A stretch of 64,000 nt of DNA from Ruminococcus sp. (GTDB lineage: Bacteria > Bacillota > Clostridia > Oscillospirales > Ruminococcaceae): positions 1 to 64,000 of the forward strand of contig NZ_JAFUAG010000015.1 of NCBI RefSeq assembly GCF_017464355.1, given 5' to 3'. The translations under genes and the position numbers were made by a program. Shown here piece after piece: positions 24,596 through 33,250 of the stretch; the stretch's first letter is position 1, and the number at the start of each line of letters is the position of its first letter. The notes beneath the pieces were generated by a model, which saw only the letters and a list, made by a program, of their open reading frames with translations, was not told where the DNA came from and made no database searches.

Positions 24596-24605
24596 ACGCC
24601 CCCTC

Positions 24606-25079
24606 CTATCTCAGGAAAACATTGTATACTATAATAGCGTTAACTATACCAAGTATAACTCCCGCCCCTACCTGGGAGGGTGTGTGTCCCACAAATTCTT
24701 TCAGCTTTACCTCAGGCATCTTCTTTGAGGTTATCAGCTCCACCGCTTTCATCATCTCGTTAAGTACAGTGGACTGCTTTCCCGTTTCCAGCCTGACACC
24801 CATGGCATCATGGCAGACTACTACCGCCACTATGCCCGCTATGGCAAATTCCACCGAGCCCAGCCCCTTTACCAGGCCAATGCAGGCTGCCAGCGAAGTC
24901 ACCGTGGCCGAGTGTCCGCTGGGCATACCGCCGTCCCCGAAAAGCCTGCTTATGTCCAGCTTCCTGTTTACTATGGCATGGATAATGGTCTTCAATACCT
25001 GTGCCTCCGCCCAGGAAGCCAGCGCCGTCATCACAAAAACATTTGAAAACAGATCCGTGATGTATTTCATTTCTATCAT
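24606..25079 (-). CDS. Divergent PAP2-family (DUF212/YuiD-like) membrane protein
   Basis: A 157-residue membrane protein with about four hydrophobic segments. It has the DUF212 signature GDGGMPSGHSATVTSLA (residues about 48-64) and CHDAMGVRLETGKQSTVLNEM, which recall the acid-phosphatase/PAP2 PSGH motif. Members may act on lipid phosphates but activity is not established. It is transcribed with the small SUKH-like gene downstream. Confidence 0.85.
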   Translation of the reverse strand: MIEMKYITDLFSNVFVMTALASWAEAQVLKTIIHAIVNRKLDISRLFGDGGMPSGHSATVTSLAACIGLVKGLGSVEFAIAGIVAVVVCHDAMGVRLETGKQSTVLNEMMKAVELITSKKMPEVKLKEFVGHTPSQVGAGVILGIVNAIIVYNVFLR

Positions 25080-25170
25080 TCCTTAAAATTACTAGCATTC
25101 AGCCGTTCTACCATTATACCACGTTTCCCGCAGGATTTCAACCCCTGTTCCCATATTATTCCATAACAGC

Positions 25171-25207
25171 AAAAGCCCCGGGAACAGCCTTGGCCGCCCC
25201 GGGGCTC
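25171..25207 (-). terminator. Terminator of HMA-domain gene
   Basis: A GAGCCCCGGG...CCCGGGGCTTTT stem-loop lies downstream of the stop at 25230 on the minus strand. Confidence 0.7.
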
Positions 25208-25229
25208 ATCTTTCTTTTTCAGACTTCCC

Positions 25230-25454
25230 TCATACCTCTTCACAGCTGTATGAAGTCAGCTTGTAGCCCGCCTCGTCAATGACCTTTTTCAGCTCATCTT
25301 CCGCAATAGCCGCCGCTGCCACTACCGTTGTGGTGTTGGCCTCGTGGTCGCTGACTACGCTCTCCACCTCAAAAGCCTCGCTTATGTCATCGTTAACGTG
25401 TGCCTCACAGTGGTGACACATCATGCCCTCCACACCAAGTACCATTTTTACCAT
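25230..25454 (-). CDS. Heavy-metal-associated (HMA) domain protein, CopZ-like
   Basis: A 74-residue ferredoxin-like metal-binding domain with the metal loop GMMCHHCEAHV (Cys13, Cys16). It probably carries Cu(I). GAGGAGG lies before the ATG. No P-type ATPase or metal regulator is adjacent, so it stands alone. The extra Cys and His (CHHC, and a further Cys near the C-terminus) are slightly unusual. Confidence 0.85.
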   Translation of the reverse strand: MVKMVLGVEGMMCHHCEAHVNDDISEAFEVESVVSDHEANTTTVVAAAAIAEDELKKVIDEAGYKLTSYSCEEV

Positions 25455-25598
25455 AATTATCCTCCTCTATCTGTCTGTAAACGGGAACTTGCATTCATGT
25501 AAACGCATTCCGCAGTACAATAATTTTCTATAATAATATTATACTTTTTTCTCCCGTTTGTCAAGGGGCAAAATTCGGCAGAATTTGTCAGAAAGCGG

Positions 25599-25627
25599 TT
25601 GACTTTTCAGGTCGGATGTGTTAGAAT
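25599..25627 (+). promoter_or_regulatory. Sigma-A promoter of beta-lactamase-fold lipoprotein
   Basis: TTGACT (25599-25604), a 17-bp spacer and TAGAAT (25622-25627). Confidence 0.8.
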
Positions 25628-25738
25628 ATAGGGGTATATTAGTCCCATGCTTTCGTGGTGGTCAGCATCGGGATACGGGAGGGTGATCCTTTCGGCAGAG
25701 GTGCTGCCGTCATGAGATCACAGTGAGGTCTGGTAAGA
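25628..25738 (+). promoter_or_regulatory. Structured 5' leader with two hairpins
   Basis: About 110 nt lie between the promoter and the ATG. Stem 1 pairs TCCCATGCT with AGCATCGGGA. Stem 2 pairs GTGATC with GATCAC, enclosing a second stem CGGCAG/CTGCCG. GTGAGG before the start is the probable ribosome site and lies just 3' of stem 2, so folding could affect initiation. No known riboswitch was recognised. Confidence 0.4.
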
Positions 25739-26887
25739 ATGAAAAAAAGATTTTTTGCAAGTGTCGCCGCCCTGACAGCAGCCCTGTGCCTGCTATCAGC
25801 CTGCGGTCAGGCAGAAGAATCCCCCAAAGTAATGCGTAAGGACGAATCTCTGTCCTCAGCAGCCAATGATGAAGCAAGCTCTTCAGAAGAGGATAAGGAC
25901 TCTTCCCTGCTCTCTCCCCTGCTGAAAGATACTTCGTCCACTGCCCCCGATGAGGCAGTAGTGAACCCCGAGGTCGAAAAAGCCGTAGAAGAACGCACCC
26001 CCGAATATTACAGCCTTCAGGGCTACTACAGCTTCACCGTGAACGGCTTTGATATGGTCTATTCCAATGAAGAACTGGCAAACTGCTTCGATAAGCTCCA
26101 GCAGATATGCAATGAGTCCTATTTCCCCATGGGCTTCTGCTATAAGAATATCGAAACAGGGGCGAGCATAGGTTATAACCAGTATAATACCTTTATGACC
26201 TGCTCAACTATCAAAGCCCCCTACGTCAAGTCATTGCTGACTAAGGATATCGACCTTGATACAGTTATCCCCCTGAATGAAAAATGGCCGGGGGACGACG
26301 GCACTCTCTGCACTATGGATTACGGCACCGAGTACACAGCTAAGGAGCTTATAGAGTATACCATAATTGAAAGCGATAACACAGCCTATCAGCTGCTCTG
26401 CCGCAATTTCGGCACAGATACCTTCAATTCCCGCCAGTATGAGCTTGGCTCAAACTTCACCCTTGGCTATAACGGTGAGTGGATATTCACCTACTGCACC
26501 CCCGAGGATATGGCGAAGGATTATATAGATATCTACGAATTTGCCGAGGAAAACGAGAACGGCAAGTGGCTCATCGACCTCATGTGCAATGCCAAGCTCA
26601 ATATCCAGATAGGCAAAGCCCTGGGCAGTAAATATCGGGTCGCCCAGAAATACGGCACCGACTGCCTTGAAAGCGCTTTCAGCGACTGCGCCATAGTCTA
26701 TGCCGACTCACCTTTCGTGCTGTGTATCTATACCGTGCAGACTCCCGAAACAGAAGAAAGCTGTCAGGTCTTCAAGGATATCGCACTGGTGTGTGACGAT
26801 ATCAATTCCCTTATAGCCAGCGAGCCTGTTTCGGAAGAAAACGAGCATGAGGCCGATAACGAAACTCAGCCCGAAAATAACGCATAA
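25739..26887 (+). CDS. Lipoprotein with class-A beta-lactamase/PBP-like serine hydrolase domain
   Basis: A 382-residue exported lipoprotein. Lipobox LLSAC (Cys22), then a Ser/Glu-rich linker to about 80 and a domain about 95-365 with Ser156-x-x-Lys159 (STIK) and Ser212-Asp213-Asn214 (SDN), the order of class-A beta-lactamases. The KTG-like third motif is not clear (AQKYG near 301). It may be a wall-acting serine hydrolase rather than a true antibiotic-degrading enzyme, as commonly seen for beta-lactamase2-type proteins in gut clostridia. Own promoter with a structured leader. Confidence 0.75.
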   Translation: MKKRFFASVAALTAALCLLSACGQAEESPKVMRKDESLSSAANDEASSSEEDKDSSLLSPLLKDTSSTAPDEAVVNPEVEKAVEERTPEYYSLQGYYSFTVNGFDMVYSNEELANCFDKLQQICNESYFPMGFCYKNIETGASIGYNQYNTFMTCSTIKAPYVKSLLTKDIDLDTVIPLNEKWPGDDGTLCTMDYGTEYTAKELIEYTIIESDNTAYQLLCRNFGTDTFNSRQYELGSNFTLGYNGEWIFTYCTPEDMAKDYIDIYEFAEENENGKWLIDLMCNAKLNIQIGKALGSKYRVAQKYGTDCLESAFSDCAIVYADSPFVLCIYTVQTPETEESCQVFKDIALVCDDINSLIASEPVSEENEHEADNETQPENNA

Positions 26888-26897
26888 AAACCAAAAT

Positions 26898-26993
26898 CCC
26901 AATTTGGTTGTGTATTGTTTCCCCCGCCGAAGGCGGGGGAAACAATACGAAAGAAGCCATTCTGTATCATCAGCAATACACTTCAAAATTGGG
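26898..26993. repeat. 96-bp double-palindrome dispersed repeat, copy 2
   Basis: Nearly identical to 8950-9045, with the same termini (CCCAATTTGG / CAAAATTGGG) and the same CCCCCGCC-GAA-GGCGGGGG hairpin. It lies 45 bp before the ATG of the GH-A gene, so it is either in that gene's leader or upstream of its promoter. Confidence 0.8.
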
Positions 26994-27037
26994 AGAAACC
27001 AAAAAAGAAAATAAGAAAGAAATAACGGAGGTTTACT

Positions 27038-28480
27038 ATGAACGAGTACAAGGTGTATGGGGTACATATGGGCACCGCAAAATGTGCCGTTGACCTGGGC
27101 GACGGCTCAGAAAGAGGCGAGTACGTCGATCAGGATTATATCCTGCATAAGCTGGGCAGGCCCCACAGAAGCATCAGCCTGATGTATTGCTACTATCCCC
27201 TGGATAAAGAGTTTCCGGGCAGGATATCCGAGGTCATGAAGGACGCAGATGTCAAGTTCCAGTGGGATTACCCCTACGATGACTACTTCACCTATAAGGG
27301 CGGACTTGAAGGCGACCGCACAGGCGAGCCCTTCACCTTTATGCGCGATGTCAGAAGACACGGTCAGGACGTTACCCTGACCCTCACCGTTGACCCCAAT
27401 GTCTCCGATGAACAGCTCATCGCCATCGCCGAAGACCTCCGCACTTTCGGCAGGGTCTTCCTCCGTGTCAATCACGAGGCTACAGGCGACTGGTTCAGCT
27501 TTACTAAACGCACTACCTATCAGGGCGTGGCTGATTTCTACTGCCGCTTCAATAAGATACTCCACGAGAAAGCCCCCAATGTGCAGACAGTCCTCTGCAT
27601 AGGCGGTATCGAGGATCCCAATGCCACCGAGATCATCATGGAAAAGGAATTCTCCCGGGCCGTTAAGGAGACCGATATCTGGTCGGTGGATAAGTACATG
27701 GCGCTCCACTGGGGCTGGCCTTTCGATGTGGCACTCAAGACCTCCGAGAACAAGTCCTTCAAGCGTGATACCGTGGAGAACACCTATAAGCTCACCAAGA
27801 TGAGCTATGACCGCTTCAAGGTCATCAACGGCGGCGTAAGCAAGCCCATGGTCATGAGCGAGTTCAATGCCGACGGCGACGTTACAGGCGCCTATGACCA
27901 GGCTGAAATGGTCAAAGGCTTCTGCGATATGCTCAAAGCCGACGAGGACGAGTGGTTCAGCGGATTTACTTTCTACCAGTTCCGTGACAGAGGCAGGCTT
28001 GGCCTTGAGATAGAAGACCCCAACAACGTCAATGTGGGTATCGAACAGCCTGTCCTTAAGACCTATAAGGAGATCATCCACGATGATTTCTTCAAGCCCT
28101 CCATGACAAAGGGCGAAGAAGTTTCTTTCCCCGTCACCCTCCGCTGGGGCAATTCCGAAGACGCCGAGGGTATCGAGATACCCCTCCACTTCGACAGCAC
28201 CCCCCATTTCTGCGAGCTGACCTTTGATGACGAGTCCAACCTCATGCTGGAGATAAACGGCAAGTGGTTCTATAAGTCCCCCAAGGCTAAAACTATCGAC
28301 CTCATGAGCGCTTTCTACGAAAAGCCCCTTGACGGCCCCGCAGACCTCACCCTGAGGATATTCGCTCCCCCCGCTGGCGGCGAGAACGACCTCTCCATCG
28401 AGGACGGCCTGTTCAACTCTTACCAGACTATCAATAAGCTCCCCCATATCAGGATAGAGTTTGGACCCGTTGAAAAATAA
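27038..28480 (+). CDS. Putative clan GH-A glycoside hydrolase (GH26-like barrel), cytoplasmic
   Basis: A 480-residue protein with no signal peptide. The N-terminal TIM-barrel-like region has FLRVNHEATGDWFSF (near 143-157; Glu in NHE as acid/base candidate) and KPMVMSEFNADG (near 270; Glu in SEF as nucleophile candidate), the clan GH-A spacing and close to GH26 wording. A C-terminal beta-rich domain (about 365-480, VSFPVTLRWGN ...) may bind carbohydrate. It lacks a dockerin, so would act on imported oligosaccharides or be an uncharacterised family. GGAGG lies before the ATG. A terminator follows at 28488. Confidence 0.6.
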   Translation: MNEYKVYGVHMGTAKCAVDLGDGSERGEYVDQDYILHKLGRPHRSISLMYCYYPLDKEFPGRISEVMKDADVKFQWDYPYDDYFTYKGGLEGDRTGEPFTFMRDVRRHGQDVTLTLTVDPNVSDEQLIAIAEDLRTFGRVFLRVNHEATGDWFSFTKRTTYQGVADFYCRFNKILHEKAPNVQTVLCIGGIEDPNATEIIMEKEFSRAVKETDIWSVDKYMALHWGWPFDVALKTSENKSFKRDTVENTYKLTKMSYDRFKVINGGVSKPMVMSEFNADGDVTGAYDQAEMVKGFCDMLKADEDEWFSGFTFYQFRDRGRLGLEIEDPNNVNVGIEQPVLKTYKEIIHDDFFKPSMTKGEEVSFPVTLRWGNSEDAEGIEIPLHFDSTPHFCELTFDDESNLMLEINGKWFYKSPKAKTIDLMSAFYEKPLDGPADLTLRIFAPPAGGENDLSIEDGLFNSYQTINKLPHIRIEFGPVEK

Positions 28481-28487
28481 TGACACC

Positions 28488-28523
28488 AAAGCTTTCCCCG
28501 CCCTTGGCAGGGAAAGCTTTTTT
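28488..28523 (+). terminator. Intrinsic terminator
   Basis: The stem AAAGCTTTCC/GGAAAGCTTT is followed by TTT, 8 bp after the stop. Confidence 0.8.
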
Positions 28524-28556
28524 CCGCCGCTGATAAATAGTTGTACAGAATTTCTA

Positions 28557-28585
28557 TTGACACCGAGGGTATCATGTGCTATGAT
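28557..28585 (+). promoter_or_regulatory. Sigma-A promoter
   Basis: TTGACA (28557-28562), a 17-bp spacer and TATGAT (28580-28585), driving the small membrane protein at 28673. Confidence 0.8.
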
Positions 28586-28672
28586 AGGTATGTTATGTAT
28601 CAGAACGCTTGTCGGGGCATTTCTCAGCTCCCCGGGCAGTAAAAGAAACGAGAAAGACCAAGGAGGACAACT

Positions 28673-29149
28673 ATGATTTTCGCTTACATTGTAGCTATTT
28701 TTTTCGCCGCTTCAGGACTGTTCCTATTACTGCACGATATCCCCGCATTTCTGCTGTATCATGATAAAGTGCAGGCCGAAGCCATAAGGGGCAAGAGATA
28801 TGTGCGCCACCCCCATAAGCATATCGGAAAGTACGGGGCACGCCCCAGCGAGGACATCGGCACTACAAAAGCTGTTTTCCTGTACGGCCACGGAGAGCGT
28901 AAGAGCCGTGCAACAGCAGTTAATCTGGTGGGCGATGACAACACCCTGGTCTGCAGCGGCAAGACCTATACCATAAAGCTCTCACCCTCCGACCCGCATA
29001 AGTGCTATCTTCCCCCTCTCGAGCTCTATAAGGGCTGCAGTATCCCCGCCAAGATCTTCATTTTTGTGAAAAGGCTCCTCCCGAAGCTGGGCGCACTTAT
29101 GTTCCTGGGCATCGCCTGGTTCACCTATACCAGCATCATTCTTGAATGA
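28673..29149 (+). CDS. Hypothetical membrane protein with two terminal TM helices
   Basis: A 158-residue protein with AAGGAGGA before the ATG. TM helix 1 is about 3-28 and TM helix 2 about 135-156, enclosing a basic, beta-rich domain (TKAVFLYGHGERKSRATAVNLVGDDNTLVCSGKTYTIKL). The topology resembles DUF3592-type proteins but the family is not recognised. Own promoter and terminator. Confidence 0.6.
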   Translation: MIFAYIVAIFFAASGLFLLLHDIPAFLLYHDKVQAEAIRGKRYVRHPHKHIGKYGARPSEDIGTTKAVFLYGHGERKSRATAVNLVGDDNTLVCSGKTYTIKLSPSDPHKCYLPPLELYKGCSIPAKIFIFVKRLLPKLGALMFLGIAWFTYTSIILE

Positions 29150-29173
29150 TACCCCTTACCATAAAAGCACAAT

Positions 29174-29203
29174 GCCCCCGAGCGCCATGCAGCGCCCGGG
29201 GGC
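29174..29203. terminator. Bidirectional terminator
   Basis: A GCCCCC-GA-GCGC ... GCGC-CCGGGGGC stem lies between the convergent membrane-protein gene and the sortase operon. Confidence 0.7.
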
Positions 29204-29224
29204 TTAACTTATGTATTCCTGCTT

Positions 29225-30133
29225 TTATTCATCATTCTCGTCATGAGAAGCCTTTGCGTCCTTTACACGGAAAACGTGTATCACCTGGGTGAATATCAGC
29301 AGTACAAATCCCAGGGCGAACATTATGGAATTTACCAGTATCATCCTGTTGGTAACGCCGTAAAGCGCCCCCGTGATAGCATAGTAAACGCTCTCTTCCT
29401 CCATGAACAGTCCGTCAAAATATCCCGTGAACCTGACATACAGCGTGGGTATCAGCAGCAGCGCCGAACCGCACATAAGTATGCAGCCTATCCAGTAGGG
29501 CATATCAAAGGGGTGATGCCTGTCAACGTACCACATCAGACATATCAGCCCGACCAGCACCAGTATGCCCACACCCATCAGTATGTTCAGCGAGGATACC
29601 AGCCGCCTTGTTACGGAAGGTATGCTGCTCTCCGCCAGCTGCTGGGTCATCATTATGTCGAAGGTAGCGTCCATTTTCTTCTCGGCCACATAAATGGTGT
29701 TGTCAATGAAAGAATAATACTCGCTGTCCTTTTCAATGTTGTTCGCATCAGAATATTTCTCGATATAATCGGTAACGTCTTTTTCAAACTGTGTGTAGTC
29801 GTACTGCACCACAGGCTTGGCGTTGGATCTTCCAAAGGTGTAATCCAGCGACATCTTAGCCAGCCTCTTGGCAGCCACCGAAACACTCTCCTTGGTCAGG
29901 CTCTTGGTGTATACCTCCTGAGGTACACCTGTCGCCTTTGAAAGCTGGCTGAAATAAGCGTTCAGCTCGTTGTACAAAGCCGTGTCCGAACCGCTGTCAC
30001 TGATAGTCCACACATAGTAATCCGTGTCAAAGACCATAGTGTTGCAGAATACCAGCAGCTGCACCAGTACCATTACCACCGAAGCCAGCATGGTGAGTAT
30101 CAGCATGGGGGTGTAGTGATATAGATTTTTCAT
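29225..30133 (-). CDS. Integral membrane protein of sortase operon (DUF1461/TIGR01906-like topology)
   Basis: A 302-residue protein. TM1 is about 8-33, followed by an extracytoplasmic loop of about 145 residues, then three further TM helices (about 185-206, 213-233 and 262-286). The topology is like TIGR01906/DUF1461 proteins, but the match is not certain. It overlaps the sortase stop by ATGA, so it is the third gene of a substrate-sortase-membrane protein operon. It may help presentation or assembly of the sorted protein; this is inference from linkage. Confidence 0.55.
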   Translation of the reverse strand: MKNLYHYTPMLILTMLASVVMVLVQLLVFCNTMVFDTDYYVWTISDSGSDTALYNELNAYFSQLSKATGVPQEVYTKSLTKESVSVAAKRLAKMSLDYTFGRSNAKPVVQYDYTQFEKDVTDYIEKYSDANNIEKDSEYYSFIDNTIYVAEKKMDATFDIMMTQQLAESSIPSVTRRLVSSLNILMGVGILVLVGLICLMWYVDRHHPFDMPYWIGCILMCGSALLLIPTLYVRFTGYFDGLFMEEESVYYAITGALYGVTNRMILVNSIMFALGFVLLIFTQVIHVFRVKDAKASHDENDE

Positions 30134-30882
30134 TCCTCAGCCTTTACCTCTTTCCATTCGATACTTTCAAGCTTGCATATTATAGCAAGTCTGTACTCCG
30201 ACATACCCAGCTTACCGTTGTTCCAGCAGGTGTACATGGTCAGCCTGTCGTCGTCAGTGGGGAAAACGTAGGTGTAGTCCTTCTCGTGGAAAACCACCCT
30301 GTCATTAACGATGTAGGTGCATTTGCAGTAGGAAGTCTCCAGCGTTACCACATCACCTATCTCGCACTTGGGCAGCCTGAGGAAATCCGTGTGGTTGTGC
30401 CCCGCAATGACCACGTTGCCTGGTCTGCCTATATAGACAGAGCCGTTGTACCAGCCCGCACCGTATTCCAGTACGTCAGTGGCAGTACCGCTGTAAACAG
30501 GTATATCCTCCATACCCGCAGCCTCGCAGTTCAGCGTAGCATAAAAATCACCATAATAAGGGTAAACGATGGTGTGGGTCTCCTGCTTTCCGTTGACCTC
30601 CACCTCTATTTCCTTTATCTGGTCAGGGGCGTCATCGTCCTTGTACTTGTTCAGTGTACGCAGATTTCTGACCTCCATAGGTGTCGCGCCGAAAGCCATG
30701 TCCAGATAAGGCTTGTACTCATTGAACGGCTTGTACAGCGCCAGGAAAGACCCACTGCACAAAAAAATCAATATCAAAAAAGGTGTGAGAACATAGGTGA
30801 ATGTCCTCAACACCTTAGATGACGAATTTCTGTGCTTATGAGTGTGTCTTCCCGTCTTCTTTTCAGAAACGGTATCGCTCAT
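30130..30882 (-). CDS. Sortase family transpeptidase
   Basis: A 250-residue membrane-anchored sortase that joins a surface protein to a wall or pilin nucleophile. A basic cytoplasmic tail precedes TM about 28-50. The sortase beta-barrel has His162 (VVIAGHNHTDF), catalytic Cys219 (LTMYTCW) and Arg231 (SEYRLAII), the full triad with normal spacing. It lies 27 bp downstream of its probable substrate and overlaps the membrane protein after it. The class (D- or C-like) is uncertain. The dedicated operon suggests a substrate-specific rather than housekeeping sortase. Confidence 0.88.
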   Translation of the reverse strand: MSDTVSEKKTGRHTHKHRNSSSKVLRTFTYVLTPFLILIFLCSGSFLALYKPFNEYKPYLDMAFGATPMEVRNLRTLNKYKDDDAPDQIKEIEVEVNGKQETHTIVYPYYGDFYATLNCEAAGMEDIPVYSGTATDVLEYGAGWYNGSVYIGRPGNVVIAGHNHTDFLRLPKCEIGDVVTLETSYCKCTYIVNDRVVFHEKDYTYVFPTDDDRLTMYTCWNNGKLGMSEYRLAIICKLESIEWKEVKAEE

Positions 30883-30909
30883 AGATCATACTCTCCGAAT
30901 AAGTCTTGA

Positions 30910-31536
30910 TTATGCTCTGTTCTTCTTAGCAACAACAGCAACGCCGAAGCCTGCCAGTGCCAGAGTTACAGCTGCAACTGCTGCAGCAGCGTTAGAAGTA
31001 GACTCCTCAGCACCTGTAGCAGCTACAGGGTTGTCAGTCTTGGTCTGTGTGCCGCCGGCCTTGGAAGAAGAAGAGCTGTCCTTGTGCTTGTGCTCAGCGC
31101 CTACGATGTAGTGAATCTTGTCGTCAGCCTGCTTAACGGTAACAGTAACATCGTACTTCTTACCCAGGTTGATCAGTGTGTCAGAAATAGCCTTTCTGTC
31201 ATCATCGGTCCACTTCTTGCCGATAGCTACCTTCTCGTCCTCGGTCAGCTCAGCAGGAGTCTTGTCGAACAGCTGCTTGTCGCCGCCCTTGCAGTAAGGA
31301 GCAACATACTTGTCTCTTACATCGTTCAGGGTCTTGATCATCTCATCATACTGAGCAGATGTGAAGCAATCCTTGTGTGCCTGCAGGAAGTTGTCCAGTT
31401 CCTGTACGTTGTTAGCCTGTACGCCCGCAGCCTTAGCTGCGTTTACAGCATCCTCATAACCGGTTGCAAAAGCAGTTACAGACATTGTTGCAGCCATGAT
31501 AGCAGCTGCTGCGATAGCGGAAATTTTCTTTATCAT
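30910..31536 (-). CDS. Sortase-anchored secreted protein with NPVAATG-type sorting signal
   Basis: A 208-residue secreted protein. Signal peptide about 1-25 (ends VTAFATG). A helical domain (about 26-140) contains two Cys (in KDCFTS and APYCKGG) that could form a disulfide. A Ser/Lys/Thr spacer follows, and the last 40 residues form a sorting signal: NPVAATG (169-175), a hydrophobic helix and the tail KKNRA. The motif is not LPxTG; it resembles the NPxTG or xxATG variants used by special sortases. It is the first gene of the sortase operon with its own promoter (31606-31634). Function of the displayed domain unknown. Confidence 0.8.
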   Translation of the reverse strand: MIKKISAIAAAAIMAATMSVTAFATGYEDAVNAAKAAGVQANNVQELDNFLQAHKDCFTSAQYDEMIKTLNDVRDKYVAPYCKGGDKQLFDKTPAELTEDEKVAIGKKWTDDDRKAISDTLINLGKKYDVTVTVKQADDKIHYIVGAEHKHKDSSSSSKAGGTQTKTDNPVAATGAEESTSNAAAAVAAVTLALAGFGVAVVAKKNRA

Positions 31537-31605
31537 ATTTATTCTCCTCCAAACTCTTGATTTTGTGGTATGCTATGATAATACTATACCACCTTGACAA
31601 TACAT

Positions 31606-31634
31606 ATAATATCACAAATCTCACTGAATTGCAA
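31606..31634 (-). promoter_or_regulatory. Promoter of sortase operon
   Basis: On the minus strand TTGCAA (31629-31634), a 17-bp spacer and TATTAT (31606-31611). An inverted repeat GGTAT ... ATACC (31568-31591) lies just downstream and could be an operator. Confidence 0.65.
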
Positions 31635-31741
31635 GAGTATAAACGCAACTTTATTTATTTTGCACAAAACTTTCTTAAGCAAGGCAGGGCGTTAATGTAT
31701 TTTTCACATAAAATTATTTAGTTTTCAAATAAGTATTCACA

Positions 31742-33250
31742 TTAAACGTCTTCGCTGGTGGAAAAAGGTGCCAGCGGGATACCATTTTTACCAAAAACAG
31801 CCACTTCGCCGTAGTTCACCCGACAGTATCTCACAGCCTTTGGCTGCGCCACTTCCGCCGATGTCACCACAATGGTGCTGCCCTCTATCTCAGCCTTTGC
31901 AGGACGATATTCTCCGTCCTCCCCCGCCAGCTCGAAAGCGTTTTCGGGTATCTCGCCCTTTACCACAAGACCGCCGTTTTTCAGACTCACTGTCACAACT
32001 GCCCTGCCGTCCTCAAATACGGCCCCCGCAAACATGGGCGCATCACCGTCAACGTCCATGCCATAGGCCACCTTCTCAGCCTGTAAACAAAGCCTCTCGC
32101 CCACTGGCAGCTTGTCCTTGGGGTGTATCTCGTTGAACTCTCCGCAGTCCAGTATAACGGCTATGCCCGTGTTCTTCACCGTGCGGTAAGCCTTCATCTG
32201 CGCCGAGCGTATCTTGCACCAGTGCTTGTAGTCAGGGTCTGCCGCATACTTGAACATGGGCAGCTGTACCATTATAAAGGGCAGGGTGTCATCGCCCCAG
32301 GCAGTTCTCCACCTGTCTATCAGCGCCGTGAAAAGCCTGTAGTAGCTGTCAGGCTTGTGGTCGTCCGACTCTCCCTGATAATACAGAAATCCCTTTATGG
32401 TATACGGACACACCCTCATCACCATGTTCTCAAACATATTTGTCGGCCTGAAAGGGTTGTACTCGTTCAGGGGACCCGGCCACTTGTTCTTGCCCAGACG
32501 CTTTTCCAGCTCTCCCCAGTCAAGCCCGGGCTCCTCTTTCAGTATCTCCGCAGACTTCCTGTTCCATTCCTCGTTCTCCTCGAAATACTGCTCGTACTCC
32601 GCCTTCTGCTCCTCCAATGACTTCCCTGCTATCTTCGCGTCATATTCCTCTATGTAGGAGGATATGCGCTTATCCGCCTCCAGGGTCGCCCTGTCTACCC
32701 AGCAGCTGGCCGAAGTCCCGCCCCAGTTGCACCCGATGAGCCCGACCACGACCCCCAGCTCCTTAGCCAGCTTCATGCCAAAGTGGAAGCCCACTGCGCT
32801 CCACGCCTTTGAACTTTCGCTGCCCGCTTTGCCCCAGCAGCTCCGTGCGCCCTCGCGCTCAGCCTCCTCGAAGGTCGCTACCTTCGGCGTGTAGTAGTAC
32901 CTCACAGGCACACCTTCATTCAGCTCCGAAAGGTACTTCGCTCCGTCCTTTGCATTCTGCAGTTCCAGTTCCATGTTGGACTGTCCCCCCAGGAACCACA
33001 CTTCGCCCACAGCCACATCTCTGAAGACCACGCTCTCGGCCCCGTGGGTCACTTTCAGCTCCAGACCCTCTGCCGCTGCCATAGGCTTCAGCCTGCAAAG
33101 CCACCTGCCATCTTTTACAGTGCAGACAGCCCTGTTGTCCCCGATCTCAGCCGTAACAACAACACCGTCCTCGCCCTGCCCGAACACAGCCACAGGCCTG
33201 CCCCGCTGCAAAACCATATTGTCCGAAAAAACCTGCGCACACTTAAACAT
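31742..33250 (-). CDS. SGNH-family sialate O-acetylesterase-like esterase
   Basis: A 502-residue enzyme, likely a carbohydrate O-acetylesterase. AGGGGG lies 7 nt before the ATG at 33250 (MFKCAQVFSDNMVLQRGRP, the typical beginning). The N-terminal beta domain is about 1-90. The nucleophile Ser is in GQSNMELEL (block I), with block III in CNWGGTSASCWV and the catalytic His in GEFNEIHPKDKLPVGERL. The GHG-type YYQGESD is also present. No signal peptide, so it would act in the cytosol on imported acetylated oligosaccharides. It lies near galE and GH43 genes on the same strand, consistent with hemicellulose use. Confidence 0.85.
   Translation of the reverse strand: MFKCAQVFSDNMVLQRGRPVAVFGQGEDGVVVTAEIGDNRAVCTVKDGRWLCRLKPMAAAEGLELKVTHGAESVVFRDVAVGEVWFLGGQSNMELELQNAKDGAKYLSELNEGVPVRYYYTPKVATFEEAEREGARSCWGKAGSESSKAWSAVGFHFGMKLAKELGVVVGLIGCNWGGTSASCWVDRATLEADKRISSYIEEYDAKIAGKSLEEQKAEYEQYFEENEEWNRKSAEILKEEPGLDWGELEKRLGKNKWPGPLNEYNPFRPTNMFENMVMRVCPYTIKGFLYYQGESDDHKPDSYYRLFTALIDRWRTAWGDDTLPFIMVQLPMFKYAADPDYKHWCKIRSAQMKAYRTVKNTGIAVILDCGEFNEIHPKDKLPVGERLCLQAEKVAYGMDVDGDAPMFAGAVFEDGRAVVTVSLKNGGLVVKGEIPENAFELAGEDGEYRPAKAEIEGSTIVVTSAEVAQPKAVRYCRVNYGEVAVFGKNGIPLAPFSTSEDV

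Noticed and set aside
25628-25738. Known c-di-GMP, cobalamin or other riboswitch in the lipoprotein leader
   Set aside because: Hairpins are present but none of the conserved core sequences I know could be matched.
28461-28676. 71-codon plus-strand frame after the GH-A gene
   Set aside because: It crosses an intrinsic terminator and a consensus promoter and lacks a ribosome site.
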